Source: Spirochaetia bacterium (GTDB lineage: Bacteria > Spirochaetota > Spirochaetia > Treponematales > Treponemataceae). Taken from it: 64,000 bases of DNA. Below are positions 18,636 through 27,910 of the stretch, one piece after another; within the stretch, counting starts at the first letter, position 1; the number at the start of each line of letters is the position of its first letter. The notes under the pieces are model-generated. The model was not told the origin of the DNA. It made no database searches and saw only the letters and a list, made by a program, of their open reading frames with translations. The stretch spans positions 62,001-126,000 of the forward strand of contig CAAGBC010000030.1 of the NCBI GenBank assembly GCA_900767955.1. The letters are read 5' to 3'. The position numbers and the translations under genes were made by a program.

Positions 18636-19358
18636 ATGGAAAAAAATCAAGAAACAGTTGAACCCTTATCGAATAATGAAGATAATTCATTTTATAGGGT
18701 TGTAAAAACTTATGTTCTTCGTATTGGAAGAATGACACAGGCTCAGGAGAGAGATTATAATGAATTATCTCCTGTTTTTTGTATTCCTTTTGAAAATAAA
18801 AAGATTAATTTTCTAGATATTTTTGGAAATACAAATCCAATTGTAGTAGAAATTGGTTTTGGAATGGGTGCTGCAACTGCTGAAATTGCAGAAAAAAATC
18901 CTCATATAAATTATATTGGAATTGAAGTTCATAAGCCTGGTGTTGGCAGATTATTAGGTGAAATTCGAAAAAGAGATTTAAAAAATCTTTATATCATTGA
19001 ATATGATGCAATAGAAGTTTTAGAAAAAATGTTTGTTGATGGTTCAATAAATGGCTTTCATATTTTCTTTCCTGATCCATGGCCTAAAAAGCGTCACCAC
19101 AAAAGAAGAATTGTTCAGAGACCAAGAACAGATTTGTTTGCAAAAAAATTGGCACCAGAAGGTTACATTTATATGGTTACCGATTGGTATGAATATGCAG
19201 AATTCGCTTTGGAAGAATTAAAACAAACAAAAACAATTCATAACAAATACGATGGTTTCGCAGAACATCAAGAATGGCGTCCTGAAACAAAATTTGAACG
19301 ACGGGGAATAAATGAAGCTCGTCCAATTACTGAATTATATTTTGTAAAAGATGAATAG
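18636..19358 (+). CDS. trmB: tRNA (guanine-N7-)-methyltransferase
   Basis: SAM-dependent enzyme that makes m7G46 in the tRNA variable loop. 240 residues. The SAM-binding motif VVEIGFGMGAATAEIAE is near residue 69. The family signature FHIFFPDPWPKKRHHKRR follows near 145, and the C-terminus carries the conserved TKFERRG with ITELYF. Preceded by GAAAGG. The end overlaps the start of ligA by 8 bp. Confidence 0.97.
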   Translation: MEKNQETVEPLSNNEDNSFYRVVKTYVLRIGRMTQAQERDYNELSPVFCIPFENKKINFLDIFGNTNPIVVEIGFGMGAATAEIAEKNPHINYIGIEVHKPGVGRLLGEIRKRDLKNLYIIEYDAIEVLEKMFVDGSINGFHIFFPDPWPKKRHHKRRIVQRPRTDLFAKKLAPEGYIYMVTDWYEYAEFALEELKQTKTIHNKYDGFAEHQEWRPETKFERRGINEARPITELYFVKDE

Positions 19359-21303
19359 TTTATTTGATATAGAAGAAGTTCAGCAAAATAATGAAAAACT
19401 CCTAAGAGTCAAAGAATTAGAAAAATTGATAAAAAAATATCAAGATTCTTATTACAATGGGGAAGGTGAAATTTCTGATGCGGAATTTGACTCTTTGTGG
19501 GACGAATTAAAGTTATTAGATCCTGAAAATTCTATATTGCATAAAGTTGGTGCAGATTCTGGAAATTTTAATAAAGTCAATCACATTATGCCTATGGGAA
19601 GTCAAGAAAAGGCTGCAAATCCAGAACAGTTTTACTCATGGGCAAAAAAGCATATTTATGATTCTTATTTAGTTGAATATAAATTAGATGGTGCTTCTTT
19701 AGAATTACAATATAAAAATGGAATATTGCAATGTGCTGTTACTCGTGGTGATGGAGTAATAGGTGATGATATTACAACAAATGCAAAAAAAATGAATGGT
19801 GTAATGATTGCTATAACAAACCAAGGTGTTCCTGTTGATTTTACAGGTGGAATTCGTGGTGAAGTTATAATGACTCATGATGTTCATAAAAATTATTTTG
19901 CAGATAAAGCCAATTGTCGTAATGCTGCCAATGGTTTAATGAAACGAAAAGATGGCAGTGGAAGTGAATATTTAAAACTTATAGTTTATGATGCACTTGC
20001 AAAGGAAGGTGTTTCTCCTTTTTCTAATGAACAAGAAAAAATTCAATGGTTAAAAGACTGTGGTTTTAATACAGTTGAAGTAAAAATTTGTAATAGCCCA
20101 GAAGCTGTAGTGGAATATCGTTCTTCCGTAATGGAAATAAGAAAAAATCTTGATTTTGATATTGATGGTTTAGTTATAAAAGAAAATGTCATTAATGAAG
20201 AGGATGCTAAGCGAGCAAGACCTGATAGACAGATTGCTTTTAAGTTTAGTTTAGAAGAAGCTATTTCTGTATTGAGGGAAGTTGAATGGAGTATCAACGG
20301 TGGAACTTATACACCTGTTGCAATTTTTGATGAAGTAGAATTAAACGGAACTACAGTTCAGCGAGCAAGTCTTGCAAATCCAGATACGATGAAAAATCTT
20401 GGAATAAAAATTGGTTCAAAAGTTGTAGTTGTAAAGCGTGGAGAAATTATTCCAAAAATAGAAAGTGTTTTACATGATGAAACTTGCCAAGAATCTGAAA
20501 TTGTTATTCCTTCAAATTGTGAAACTTGCGGAACAAGTCTGATTAATGAAGGAACTCGTTTATATTGTCCGAATAAAAGTTGTTCAAAGCGTGTGTTACA
20601 TCAATTATTAAAATGGGTTCAAGTTGTTGATATTCGTGATTTAGGCGAAACTCTTGTAAATTCCTTATTTGAAAAGAAAGTTGTTCAGTCAATTTCTGAT
20701 ATATACAAGTTGAATGTTGAGACTTTAACACCGTTTTTTTTGAATGAAGAAAGTATTGCGGCCGAAAAAAAATCTTTAGGTGCTGAAAAAGTCATAAAAT
20801 CAATAGAAAATCACAAAAATATTTCTTTAGAAGCTTTTGTTGCAGGTTTTGATATAGAAGGAATTGGTGAAACTACAGTAGAAAAACTTGTTTCTGCTGG
20901 ATTTAATTCTTTGGAAAAATTGTTAAATGCCTCTGTTGATGAAGTTGCTAGCGTTTATGGTTTTGCTGAAATAATGGCAAAAACTTTTGTGAATGGCCTA
21001 AAAGAAAATGCAGAAGAAATGAAAAATCTTTCTTCAACATATGTAAATATTATAAAAAAAGAATCTGGCTTTCTTAGTGGAAAATCATTTTGTTTTACAG
21101 GTGAGTTAGTTACAATGAAACGTGCTGATGCTGAAAATTTGGTAAAAAATGCAGGTGGTTCTTGTAAATCTTCTGTAACAAAAGATTTGTCATATTTAGT
21201 TACTAATGATACAACTTCTGGTTCTTCAAAAAATGTAAAAGCGGCAAAATTGGGTATTCCTATCATTAGTGAAAAAGAATTCTTGCAAATGATAAATAAA
21301 TGA
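19351..21303 (+). CDS. ligA: NAD-dependent DNA ligase
   Basis: Seals nicks in replication and repair, with NAD as cofactor. 650 residues, near the usual 670. The Ia domain (YYNGEGEISDAEFDSLWDEL) comes first, then adenylation with Lys111 in VEYKLDGAS (family usually EPKxDG), the OB domain, a four-Cys zinc finger at about 390-412 (CETCG ... CPNKSC), helix-hairpin-helix repeats (GFDIEGIGETTVEKL), and a C-terminal BRCT domain from about 573 (SGKSFCFTGEL). It overlaps trmB by 8 bp and the next gene by 4 bp. Confidence 0.97.
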   Translation: MNSLFDIEEVQQNNEKLLRVKELEKLIKKYQDSYYNGEGEISDAEFDSLWDELKLLDPENSILHKVGADSGNFNKVNHIMPMGSQEKAANPEQFYSWAKKHIYDSYLVEYKLDGASLELQYKNGILQCAVTRGDGVIGDDITTNAKKMNGVMIAITNQGVPVDFTGGIRGEVIMTHDVHKNYFADKANCRNAANGLMKRKDGSGSEYLKLIVYDALAKEGVSPFSNEQEKIQWLKDCGFNTVEVKICNSPEAVVEYRSSVMEIRKNLDFDIDGLVIKENVINEEDAKRARPDRQIAFKFSLEEAISVLREVEWSINGGTYTPVAIFDEVELNGTTVQRASLANPDTMKNLGIKIGSKVVVVKRGEIIPKIESVLHDETCQESEIVIPSNCETCGTSLINEGTRLYCPNKSCSKRVLHQLLKWVQVVDIRDLGETLVNSLFEKKVVQSISDIYKLNVETLTPFFLNEESIAAEKKSLGAEKVIKSIENHKNISLEAFVAGFDIEGIGETTVEKLVSAGFNSLEKLLNASVDEVASVYGFAEIMAKTFVNGLKENAEEMKNLSSTYVNIIKKESGFLSGKSFCFTGELVTMKRADAENLVKNAGGSCKSSVTKDLSYLVTNDTTSGSSKNVKAAKLGIPIISEKEFLQMINK

Positions 21304-21917
21304 AACAAAAATCAGTATCAGTTGGAATAATTGTTTTAAATTTAATTTTTTCATTATTTATTTTGTATTCAGTAGTAAATTTTGTTTGGTTGTTTTGTTG
21401 CTTAAATTATTCTAATTCAATTTATTTGCCTGATAATTATGAAATTATGCGAATTAAAATATATGGTTCAAGTGATTTTTCTTCTAATGAAACTGTAAGT
21501 GCAAATATTTCTATTTTAAATACAGATGAAGTTGAATGTGCTGTAATTGAGCGTTCTTGGAGTGGCACATCTATTGCAATTGATTGTTTTAGTTTTAATA
21601 ATAAATTCTTCTTTCCAAAAAAAATCTATGGAACAAATTATGATTTGGAAAATGAAAAATTTCACTCAGGAAGAAAAGGTTCTTTATTAACTCCATATTA
21701 TTTGGAAAATAATAAATGCTTATTGTTGGGATTTGGCTATTCTAACAAACAGATGGAAAATTTGCATTCGATAGTAAAATATTCTTTTAGCAAATTTTCA
21801 TCAATTTTAGGTGTTTTTACAAAAAAAGTTATAATTGACTTATCCCGTTGTGAAATTGGTAAAATTTACAGCGTGATAGTCAATCCAAATGGAAATATAA
21901 CTTTAGTTGAAAATTAA
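21300..21917 (+). CDS. Small membrane-anchored protein, unknown
   Basis: 205 residues with a single N-terminal membrane segment (IIVLNLIFSLFILYSVVNFVW region, residues 9-32) and an exported, mostly beta-type domain. No lipobox and no recognised family. The ATG overlaps the ligA stop (ATGA), so it is coupled to ligA. The end meets the convergent M23 gene with only 1 bp between. Confidence 0.65.
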   Translation: MKQKSVSVGIIVLNLIFSLFILYSVVNFVWLFCCLNYSNSIYLPDNYEIMRIKIYGSSDFSSNETVSANISILNTDEVECAVIERSWSGTSIAIDCFSFNNKFFFPKKIYGTNYDLENEKFHSGRKGSLLTPYYLENNKCLLLGFGYSNKQMENLHSIVKYSFSKFSSILGVFTKKVIIDLSRCEIGKIYSVIVNPNGNITLVEN

Positions 21918-21918
21918 T

Positions 21919-22899
21919 TTAGTTGTTGTTATTTTGGTGTGCAAAATCTTGCATGAAAAATTCTGGTTTAACAGCAGCCATATTTAATCTTATTTCCCAA
22001 TGCAAATGAGGTCCTGTTGCTAAACCTGTGGCACCAGATTTTCCTAATAATTCACCTTGTTTTACCATTTGACCTTCTTTTACATCTAATTCTTTTAAGT
22101 GATAATATAAACTATATAATCCAGGAAGATGTTCGATTACAATACTCCAACCTGTGGAAATTCTGTTTTCTGCCATTACGACTCTTCCTTCTGCACATGA
22201 AACAATAGGTGTTCCTTCTGGAATTCCGTAGTCATTTCCGTAGTGTAAAGATGTGGAAGATTTTCCATCTGTGTAAGTAAATGTTCTTCTGTCTCCAAAA
22301 AATGATGTTAATCTGTTTGATTCCATTGGCTTAATAAATGGTTTTAGAGAATAAACATCTTGTGGCATTATGGTTTTTAAAATTGTATTTAATTTTTCTA
22401 TTTGAGCCAATCTTTCAACAGACATATCTTGTTTTATATCTGAATTTTTTTGATTTAGAGGAATTGTTTCAGCTATAAAATCATAATGTTCCAAAGTAAA
22501 GGGTAGTGAAAATTCTTTTTTTATTGATGTTCCTATATCGATAAAAATTTTTAAGGAATATTCATTTTCTGCGTCTAACCAAGTTGAAAGAGGGATTCCG
22601 CAAAGAAGTTCTGGTGTAGTTGTTCTTTTGTTTTTTGAATTAATAAAGTAAAAGCGTGAAGTTTCTATTTCTTTTTCATCTTGAAATAGTTGCATTACTG
22701 CGTGTGTATCAGAAGAACCTTGTTTTTTACTTTGCTTGGAAATAAATTTTAAGTTTAGTTTTGCAAAAATTGCGTCTCCTGGTTTTGCTATGTCGTTATA
22801 AGAAATAGTTCCAATGAAATTTTCATCCTGAAATGAAATTGTTTTTGCAAAAAGTAAAGAATTTAATGTAAGTAATAATAGTATAAAATATTTTTTCAT
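21919..22899 (-). CDS. M23-family (LytM-type) metallopeptidase
   Basis: 326 residues with a signal peptide (FILLLLTLNSLLFA) and a C-terminal peptidase M23 domain from about residue 205. Zinc and active-site motifs are present: HYGNDYG (HxxxD), YSLYYHL and HLHWEIR (HxH). This class cleaves peptide cross-links in peptidoglycan, so a periplasmic role in cell-wall remodelling is likely. It lies 40 bp downstream of recJ on the same strand and may be cotranscribed. The N-terminal domain is not recognised. Confidence 0.9.
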   Translation of the reverse strand: MKKYFILLLLTLNSLLFAKTISFQDENFIGTISYNDIAKPGDAIFAKLNLKFISKQSKKQGSSDTHAVMQLFQDEKEIETSRFYFINSKNKRTTTPELLCGIPLSTWLDAENEYSLKIFIDIGTSIKKEFSLPFTLEHYDFIAETIPLNQKNSDIKQDMSVERLAQIEKLNTILKTIMPQDVYSLKPFIKPMESNRLTSFFGDRRTFTYTDGKSSTSLHYGNDYGIPEGTPIVSCAEGRVVMAENRISTGWSIVIEHLPGLYSLYYHLKELDVKEGQMVKQGELLGKSGATGLATGPHLHWEIRLNMAAVKPEFFMQDFAHQNNNN

Positions 22900-22939
22900 T
22901 TTTTTTTGTTTTCTCCATAAAAAAATTAACTAATTTATT

Positions 22940-25081
22940 TTAGATTGATTTTTCAATATCGATAATAATCATTTGAGGTGTAATGCTTCCGTTGAAAATA
23001 TTTTTTCCAATCGTATATAAAACATCAACTTTGTCACCAATTTTGAAATCTCTATTTAATCGTTCGCCTTCTTTCCAAAAGATTGCTGGGAATTTATATT
23101 TTCCACAGTCGAAAGTAATTTTAAGATGATATGGTTCTGTTTTTCCCATTATTTTTGCATCTTGAATTTTTAGGGATTTTGAAACAAAAACTAAATCTCT
23201 GTTTTCTTCTCCAAAAGGTTCAAATTTTTCAACTAGTGGTAATAAATCTGGATTTATATATTCAGTTGGAAGTTCTGCGTCAACTATAATTTCATCACCT
23301 TCATCTGATAAAATTATATCCTTTGAAAGTTCCTTTAGTTTTGCCTTGAAAATTTCTAATTTTTCACTATCGAAACTAAAACCTGCTGCGTAATCGTGAC
23401 CTCCATGATTTATAAAAAAGTCACCAAAATTGTCTAAGAGTTTTGTTGCAACACAATTTCTACAACTTCGCATGGAACCAGCTGCTACAGATTTGTCTTC
23501 TGTAAAAGTTATTGCAATTGAAGGAACTTGGAATTTTTGTACCATTTTTGTTGCTAAAATTCCTGTGATTCCTTTGTTGATTTTTTCATCAGCAACTAAA
23601 CAAATTTTATTGTCATAGATTTGTAAACTTTCTTGTGCTTGTTGTATAGTTGTAAATTCAGCTTCTTCTACGAATTTTTTTCTTTGTTCATTTAATTCAA
23701 TTATTTTTTCAGCAAGTCTTTCTCGTTCTGTTGCATCTTCAGAAATTAGTAATTCTAATGCTAAATTTGATTGACCTAATCTTCCTGCAGCATTTAAAAC
23801 TGGAATTAATTTCCATGAAATATCAGTTGAATTTAATGGTTTTCCTACAAGGTTTAGTCTTGCTAATAATTCAGCAATTCCGTATCTTGTTTTTCCATTG
23901 TTAATTGAATGAATTCCTGATTTTACAAAAATGCGGTTTTCATTTTGCATTGGCATAATATCAGCAAGTGCTGCTAGTGTAACTAATTGTAAATCATTGG
24001 AACTATCAACTGCATCCTTTGGAAACTTTTTTGAGTTAATTTTTTCTATATATGTAATAAATAAATTGTGTAAAGCTTCAAGGTCTGTTGTTTCATAATC
24101 TGTGTATTTTGATATTTTTGAACATTTGTTTAGTTGGTCAATTGATTTCCCTGTAACAAATGGTATTTCTTTTGAAATTTCAGATTGTAAATCAATAAGG
24201 TTAAAATCAATTCTAGTTCCAAATATTTCTTGAAGACATTGTTTTGTTAAATTTATATTCCATGTAAGAATTATTTGCCCTTTAAGAAATTCTGGTAATG
24301 AAGTTGAATTTATTGAAACAGGATATTCTGTAATTTCTTGTGTTAGTTCTGCAATTTTTACAAGATTTCTGATTTTAATGCATTGTATTTTGTAAGTGTT
24401 GGTTTCTGTTTTTGCTACATTTAATAAACAAAACTCTTGATTATAAATATCATATTTTGAAAATCGTAATGCTGAAACAAGTTTGTATGCAACTGCGGCT
24501 CCAGAAATATCTTTAAATGGATAACCTGAATCTGATATTTTTGGGTCAATTATTGTTAATGCATTTGGTAGCACTTCTGGTGGATTGTGGTGATCAGTAA
24601 CAATAACATCGATGCCAAGACTGTTTGCATAATCAATTTCTTTTATGTTTGATATTCCACAGTCAACAGTAATTATGAGGGACCCATAATTTTTTGCAAA
24701 ATCATCGATTGCAGCAATAGATAAGCCATAAGCATCTTCACCAACAGGAAGTCTGTAGGAAATATCCATTCCCTGTGATTTAAAATATGAATAAAGAATT
24801 GCAGTACTTGTTATTCCATCAACATCACGGTCGCCAAAAATAAGTACTTTTTCACCTTCTTCTTTTGCAGCAAGAATTCTTTCTACTGCATCTTCCATAT
24901 TTTTTAATAAAAATGGGATATGTGAAAATCTTAAATCATCTTCCAAATAATATAGAAGAGAATTGCTAGAAGTGATATTTCTTCTTGCAAAAATAGATGC
25001 TTCTAATTTTGATAAATTAAATTTTTCATGTAGTTGTTTTACTACATCAATTGATACATTTTTTTTTATATATTTTTTCAA
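22940..25081 (-). CDS. recJ: Single-stranded-DNA exonuclease RecJ with internal insertion
   Basis: 5'-3' ssDNA exonuclease for RecF-pathway and mismatch repair. 713 residues, longer than the usual 560-580. DHH-family motifs are present: GDRDVDG (83-89), ITVDCG (about 137-142), VTDHH (161-165), then LAALADIMP and NAAGRLG, with a DHHA1 half GGHDYAAGFSF. Residues about 208-362 form an insertion that resembles a DnaQ-type exonuclease without its acidic residues. The start is TTG with AAGGA about 8 nt upstream. It is part of a recO-deoA-recJ cluster and lies 14 bp after deoA. Confidence 0.93.
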   Translation of the reverse strand: MKKYIKKNVSIDVVKQLHEKFNLSKLEASIFARRNITSSNSLLYYLEDDLRFSHIPFLLKNMEDAVERILAAKEEGEKVLIFGDRDVDGITSTAILYSYFKSQGMDISYRLPVGEDAYGLSIAAIDDFAKNYGSLIITVDCGISNIKEIDYANSLGIDVIVTDHHNPPEVLPNALTIIDPKISDSGYPFKDISGAAVAYKLVSALRFSKYDIYNQEFCLLNVAKTETNTYKIQCIKIRNLVKIAELTQEITEYPVSINSTSLPEFLKGQIILTWNINLTKQCLQEIFGTRIDFNLIDLQSEISKEIPFVTGKSIDQLNKCSKISKYTDYETTDLEALHNLFITYIEKINSKKFPKDAVDSSNDLQLVTLAALADIMPMQNENRIFVKSGIHSINNGKTRYGIAELLARLNLVGKPLNSTDISWKLIPVLNAAGRLGQSNLALELLISEDATERERLAEKIIELNEQRKKFVEEAEFTTIQQAQESLQIYDNKICLVADEKINKGITGILATKMVQKFQVPSIAITFTEDKSVAAGSMRSCRNCVATKLLDNFGDFFINHGGHDYAAGFSFDSEKLEIFKAKLKELSKDIILSDEGDEIIVDAELPTEYINPDLLPLVEKFEPFGEENRDLVFVSKSLKIQDAKIMGKTEPYHLKITFDCGKYKFPAIFWKEGERLNRDFKIGDKVDVLYTIGKNIFNGSITPQMIIIDIEKSI

Positions 25082-25095
25082 GTTATAATCCTTTA

Positions 25096-26454
25096 TTAAC
25101 TAATTTTTTTATAAATTAATGGGTTCTTTTTTAATTCTGTAGAAGAGTAGGTAATTGCTTTTTTTAGTTGTTCTGCACCTGCTTCAAGCGATTTTTCATC
25201 TTTAGCAAAAACTTCTAAAAGGTCATCATCTTTATTTACTTTTGAACAATTTTTAGCTTTTATGATTATACCTGCATCTGCACAAACATTATCAGATGTT
25301 TTATTTCTTCCAACACCAAGTGTAACACTAGCAATTCCTGTTTTATAAGCATCGATGTTAATAAATCCGTCTTTTTCTGCTTTGATTGTTGTACAGAATT
25401 GAGAACGCTGTTTTCCGACTTTTGATAATAAATCTTCTGGATTTCCGCCTTGTGCTTTTACATTTTCTAAGAATTTATTTAATGCTTTTCCTGATTTTAC
25501 AGCATCTTTACATTTTTCTATTGCTTCTTGTCTTGTTGTGGCTTTTTCACCAAGAATTAACATTTCACTTGCTAATTCATAAGTTAATTCCATAACATCT
25601 TCTGGACCTTTGTCATTTAAACATTCGATAGTTTCTTCTATTTCAAGGAAATTACCGATTTTGATTCCTAAAGGTGTATTCATATCTGTAATAAATGCTG
25701 AAGCTTTTTTACCCATTGTTTGTGCTGTTTTTACTAAGGAATTTGCTAATTCTTCAGCATCTTGCAATGATTTCATAAAAGCGCCAGTTCCGCATTTTAC
25801 ATCAAATACTAAAGCATCAGAACCTTCAGCAACTTTTTTTGATAAAATGCTAGCAGTAATCAAAGGAACAGATTCAACAGTTCCTGTAACATCTCTTAAT
25901 GCGTACAAAAGTCTGTCAGCTGGAACAATTTCTTCTGTTTGCCCAATCATTGCAAAACCATTTTCTGAAATGATTTTTTTGAATTGGTCAGGAGACATTT
26001 TTACATTGTATCCATTAATTGATTCTAGTTTATCAAGAGTTCCACCTGTGTGGCCCAAGGCTCTTCCACTCATCATAGGAATTTGTACTCCACAGGAAGC
26101 AACAATTGGTGCTAGTGGTAACGAAATTTTATCTCCAACGCCTCCTGTTGAATGTTTATCAACAAAAGGGCCTGTAAGATTATTGTATTTTGAATCGTAT
26201 AAATTAATTACACTTCCAGAATGTAACATTGTGTTTGTAAGGTATCCAGTTTCTTCAAAAGTCATTCCATTAAAATAAATTGCCATAAGAAGTGAAGAAA
26301 TTTGGTAATCAGGAATGTTTCCAGAAACATATTCATTTATGATGAATTCTATTTCTTCCTTGGAAAGTGTTGTTTCTGTTATTATTTTTTTTGTTCCATC
26401 AGGTTGAAAACTAAAAGTTCCACGCTTTTTTGTGATTATATCTGTAGCTCTCAT
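25096..26454 (-). CDS. deoA: Thymidine / pyrimidine-nucleoside phosphorylase
   Basis: Phosphorolysis of pyrimidine nucleosides for salvage. 452 residues. The family signature SGRALGHTGGTLDKLES is complete, and KHSTGGVGDK binds phosphate. I cannot separate thymidine-specific DeoA from broad PyNP (pdp) by eye. I start it at the ATG at 26454 (MRATDIITKKR), which fits family N-termini and overlaps the recO stop as ATGA with GGGGA upstream; an in-frame upstream extension of 15 codons lies inside recO and is unlikely. Confidence 0.9.
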   Translation of the reverse strand: MRATDIITKKRGTFSFQPDGTKKIITETTLSKEEIEFIINEYVSGNIPDYQISSLLMAIYFNGMTFEETGYLTNTMLHSGSVINLYDSKYNNLTGPFVDKHSTGGVGDKISLPLAPIVASCGVQIPMMSGRALGHTGGTLDKLESINGYNVKMSPDQFKKIISENGFAMIGQTEEIVPADRLLYALRDVTGTVESVPLITASILSKKVAEGSDALVFDVKCGTGAFMKSLQDAEELANSLVKTAQTMGKKASAFITDMNTPLGIKIGNFLEIEETIECLNDKGPEDVMELTYELASEMLILGEKATTRQEAIEKCKDAVKSGKALNKFLENVKAQGGNPEDLLSKVGKQRSQFCTTIKAEKDGFINIDAYKTGIASVTLGVGRNKTSDNVCADAGIIIKAKNCSKVNKDDDLLEVFAKDEKSLEAGAEQLKKAITYSSTELKKNPLIYKKIS

Positions 26455-27236
26455 AGAATCCCCATCCCAGTTTCTATAGATTTTAATTTTGAGTTGCAAG
26501 ATGTTTCTGCAAGAAAAAAAACTAATTGTTTAATTTGATATGCAGCTTCCTCATCTAGTGGAATTAATCTTGTTTGAGAAGGTGTTAAAGTTGTAATTGC
26601 TGTTAGATATTGCAATGCTTCATTTTTTAAGAAAAAAGGAACTTTTTCATTTGTACAACTTTGACATATAAAACTGTTTTCTTGTGGATTAAAAACAGCT
26701 CCTTCGTTTGTATATGATACTGTATCAGTAAGATTTTTGCTAGTAAAAAATATTTGACCACAATGGCTACATCGACTTGAATCTGGTTTTATTCCCATTA
26801 AATCGATGTATCTCCATAAAAAACGAATTAATCCTGCTGTGCATTGATTTTTTTCTTTGCACAATTCTAATCCGTCTAAAAAGCCATTTAATAATGTCCA
26901 GCTTTTATCAATACTACCTGCACATTTTGTTTTTATAACAAGTTCCGCCGCAAGAGAAGCAGACCAAAATTTATAAAGATTTTGTCTAAATGATAGATGA
27001 TAATTTTTAGGTTCAAAATCTGTGATTTTTAAGAATTGCGTTGTGGTAGATTTGGAAAAATACGCAATGCCTGAATTCCAGGGTGATACTAATGATTTTA
27101 ATTTGCTTTTATGTCCGCCATACATTGTTGCATAAAGAATTCCTTCTGTTTCTGTAAAAAAACAAACACTACTATTATTTTCACCTAAAGGTTTTATTGA
27201 AAAAATTAATGCAGGTGTTGAAAAACTATGGGACAT
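26451..27236 (-). CDS. recO: DNA repair protein RecO
   Basis: Loads RecA on SSB-coated DNA with RecR and RecF. About 261 residues. An N-terminal OB fold contains FTETEGILYATMYGGHKS. The helical C-terminal domain carries a four-Cys zinc site (CSHCG ... CQSC). The start is uncertain: ATG at 27236 gives MSHSFSTPALIF, and a GTG five codons upstream (27251) is also possible. Neither has a clear ribosome-binding site. The stop is coupled to deoA. Confidence 0.88.
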   Translation of the reverse strand: MSHSFSTPALIFSIKPLGENNSSVCFFTETEGILYATMYGGHKSKLKSLVSPWNSGIAYFSKSTTTQFLKITDFEPKNYHLSFRQNLYKFWSASLAAELVIKTKCAGSIDKSWTLLNGFLDGLELCKEKNQCTAGLIRFLWRYIDLMGIKPDSSRCSHCGQIFFTSKNLTDTVSYTNEGAVFNPQENSFICQSCTNEKVPFFLKNEALQYLTAITTLTPSQTRLIPLDEEAAYQIKQLVFFLAETSCNSKLKSIETGMGIL

Positions 27237-27288
27237 ATTTTGATTTAACACTAAAAATATTATTGTTTCAAGATTTTGTATGTTCTTT

Positions 27289-27631
27289 TGCTATTTTTTT
27301 GTATGTTTTCATTGACAGAATAAATTTTTTTGTAGTAAACTTTTTAAAGCTGGATGTAACATTTCAGATGTATTTCCGTTTTGGATTTGCTCTGCGGTCT
27401 CCAGCTTATTTTTTAATATAATGTTGTGGTCATAATATTTTCTACCATCTCTCTTTTGTTTTATAACAGTAATTGCATACGAAGGATTTCCCCCTTTTAG
27501 TCTAGTAGCAAGTACAAAACTATCAACCTTTCCATTGTCAATTTGAGTATGTATTAAAGTTCCTTTTTTTATAATTTCATCTATTAAAGTGGAAACTATT
27601 TTATAATCGTTCCTATGCTATTTTTTTGTAT
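27289..27631. repeat. 16-bp direct repeats bracketing a gene remnant
   Basis: The 16-mer TGCTATTTTTTTGTAT occurs at 27289-27304 and again at 27616-27631. Each copy is followed by TTGACA and an AATAAATT element, so the similarity extends into promoter-like sequence. About 310 bp lie between them, nearly all of it a truncated reading frame on the minus strand. The arrangement suggests an insertion or duplication event between recO and rpoZ. Confidence 0.6.
27309..27617 (-). pseudogene. C-terminal remnant of an unidentified gene
   Basis: An open frame of about 102 codons with a TGA stop at 27309-27311 and no start: an in-frame TAG (27618-27620) lies immediately upstream, and the only Met is near the end. 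The translation is protein-like, for example IDEIIKKGTLIHTQIDNG and SFVLATRLKGGNPSYAITV, then DGRKYYDHN. This recalls the small nuclease/toxin-like C-terminal domains of phage and mobile-element polyvalent proteins, but that is an impression only. It reads as the tail of a larger gene, left between direct repeats. Confidence 0.5.
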
Positions 27632-27660
27632 TTGACATATTTAGAATAAATTACTATACT
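27632..27660 (+). promoter_or_regulatory. Sigma-70 promoter for rpoZ-miaA
   Basis: TTGACA at 27632-27637, a 17-bp spacer, TATACT at 27655-27660. This is near-consensus and 50 bp before the rpoZ ATG. It starts one base after the 16-bp direct repeat; a related TTGACA copy (27312-27317) follows the other repeat but lacks a good -10. Confidence 0.75.
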
Positions 27661-27709
27661 TAAATGCGCATCTAAAAATGCAAAGTTTATATTATTTTCG
27701 AGGTTCTAA

Positions 27710-27910
27710 ATGATATTCCCTCTTGAACAACTTGTAAAATTTACTGGCAATGTATATGAAATTACAGTTGCATCTAGTCGTCGTGCTTATCAGATGGCTA
27801 AAATAAATGATTCTGAAATTGAAGAAAATGAAGGAAAAGTTGTTTCTGTTGCAGCAAAACAGCTTTTTGAAAATAAAGTAAATTACAGAATTGAAGACAG
27901 ACACGAATAA
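27710..27910 (+). CDS. rpoZ: RNA polymerase omega subunit
   Basis: 66 residues. The segment PLEQLVKFTGNVYEITVASS followed by RRAYQMA matches the omega pattern (a leucine-rich helix, then K/R-R-A-xQ), and the size fits. Omega binds the beta-prime subunit and assists core assembly. GAGG lies about 7 nt before the ATG and a strong promoter 50 bp upstream. It overlaps miaA by 20 bp. Confidence 0.8.
   Translation: MIFPLEQLVKFTGNVYEITVASSRRAYQMAKINDSEIEENEGKVVSVAAKQLFENKVNYRIEDRHE

Noticed and set aside
25610..26278. 222-codon plus-strand frame opposite deoA
   Set aside because: It mirrors a well-conserved phosphorylase gene. Its translation shows no domain and follows from codon bias on the real strand.
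27197..27421. 74-codon plus-strand frame overlapping the start of recO
   Set aside because: It crosses the recO start and the remnant on the wrong strand, with no ribosome-binding site or recognisable pattern.
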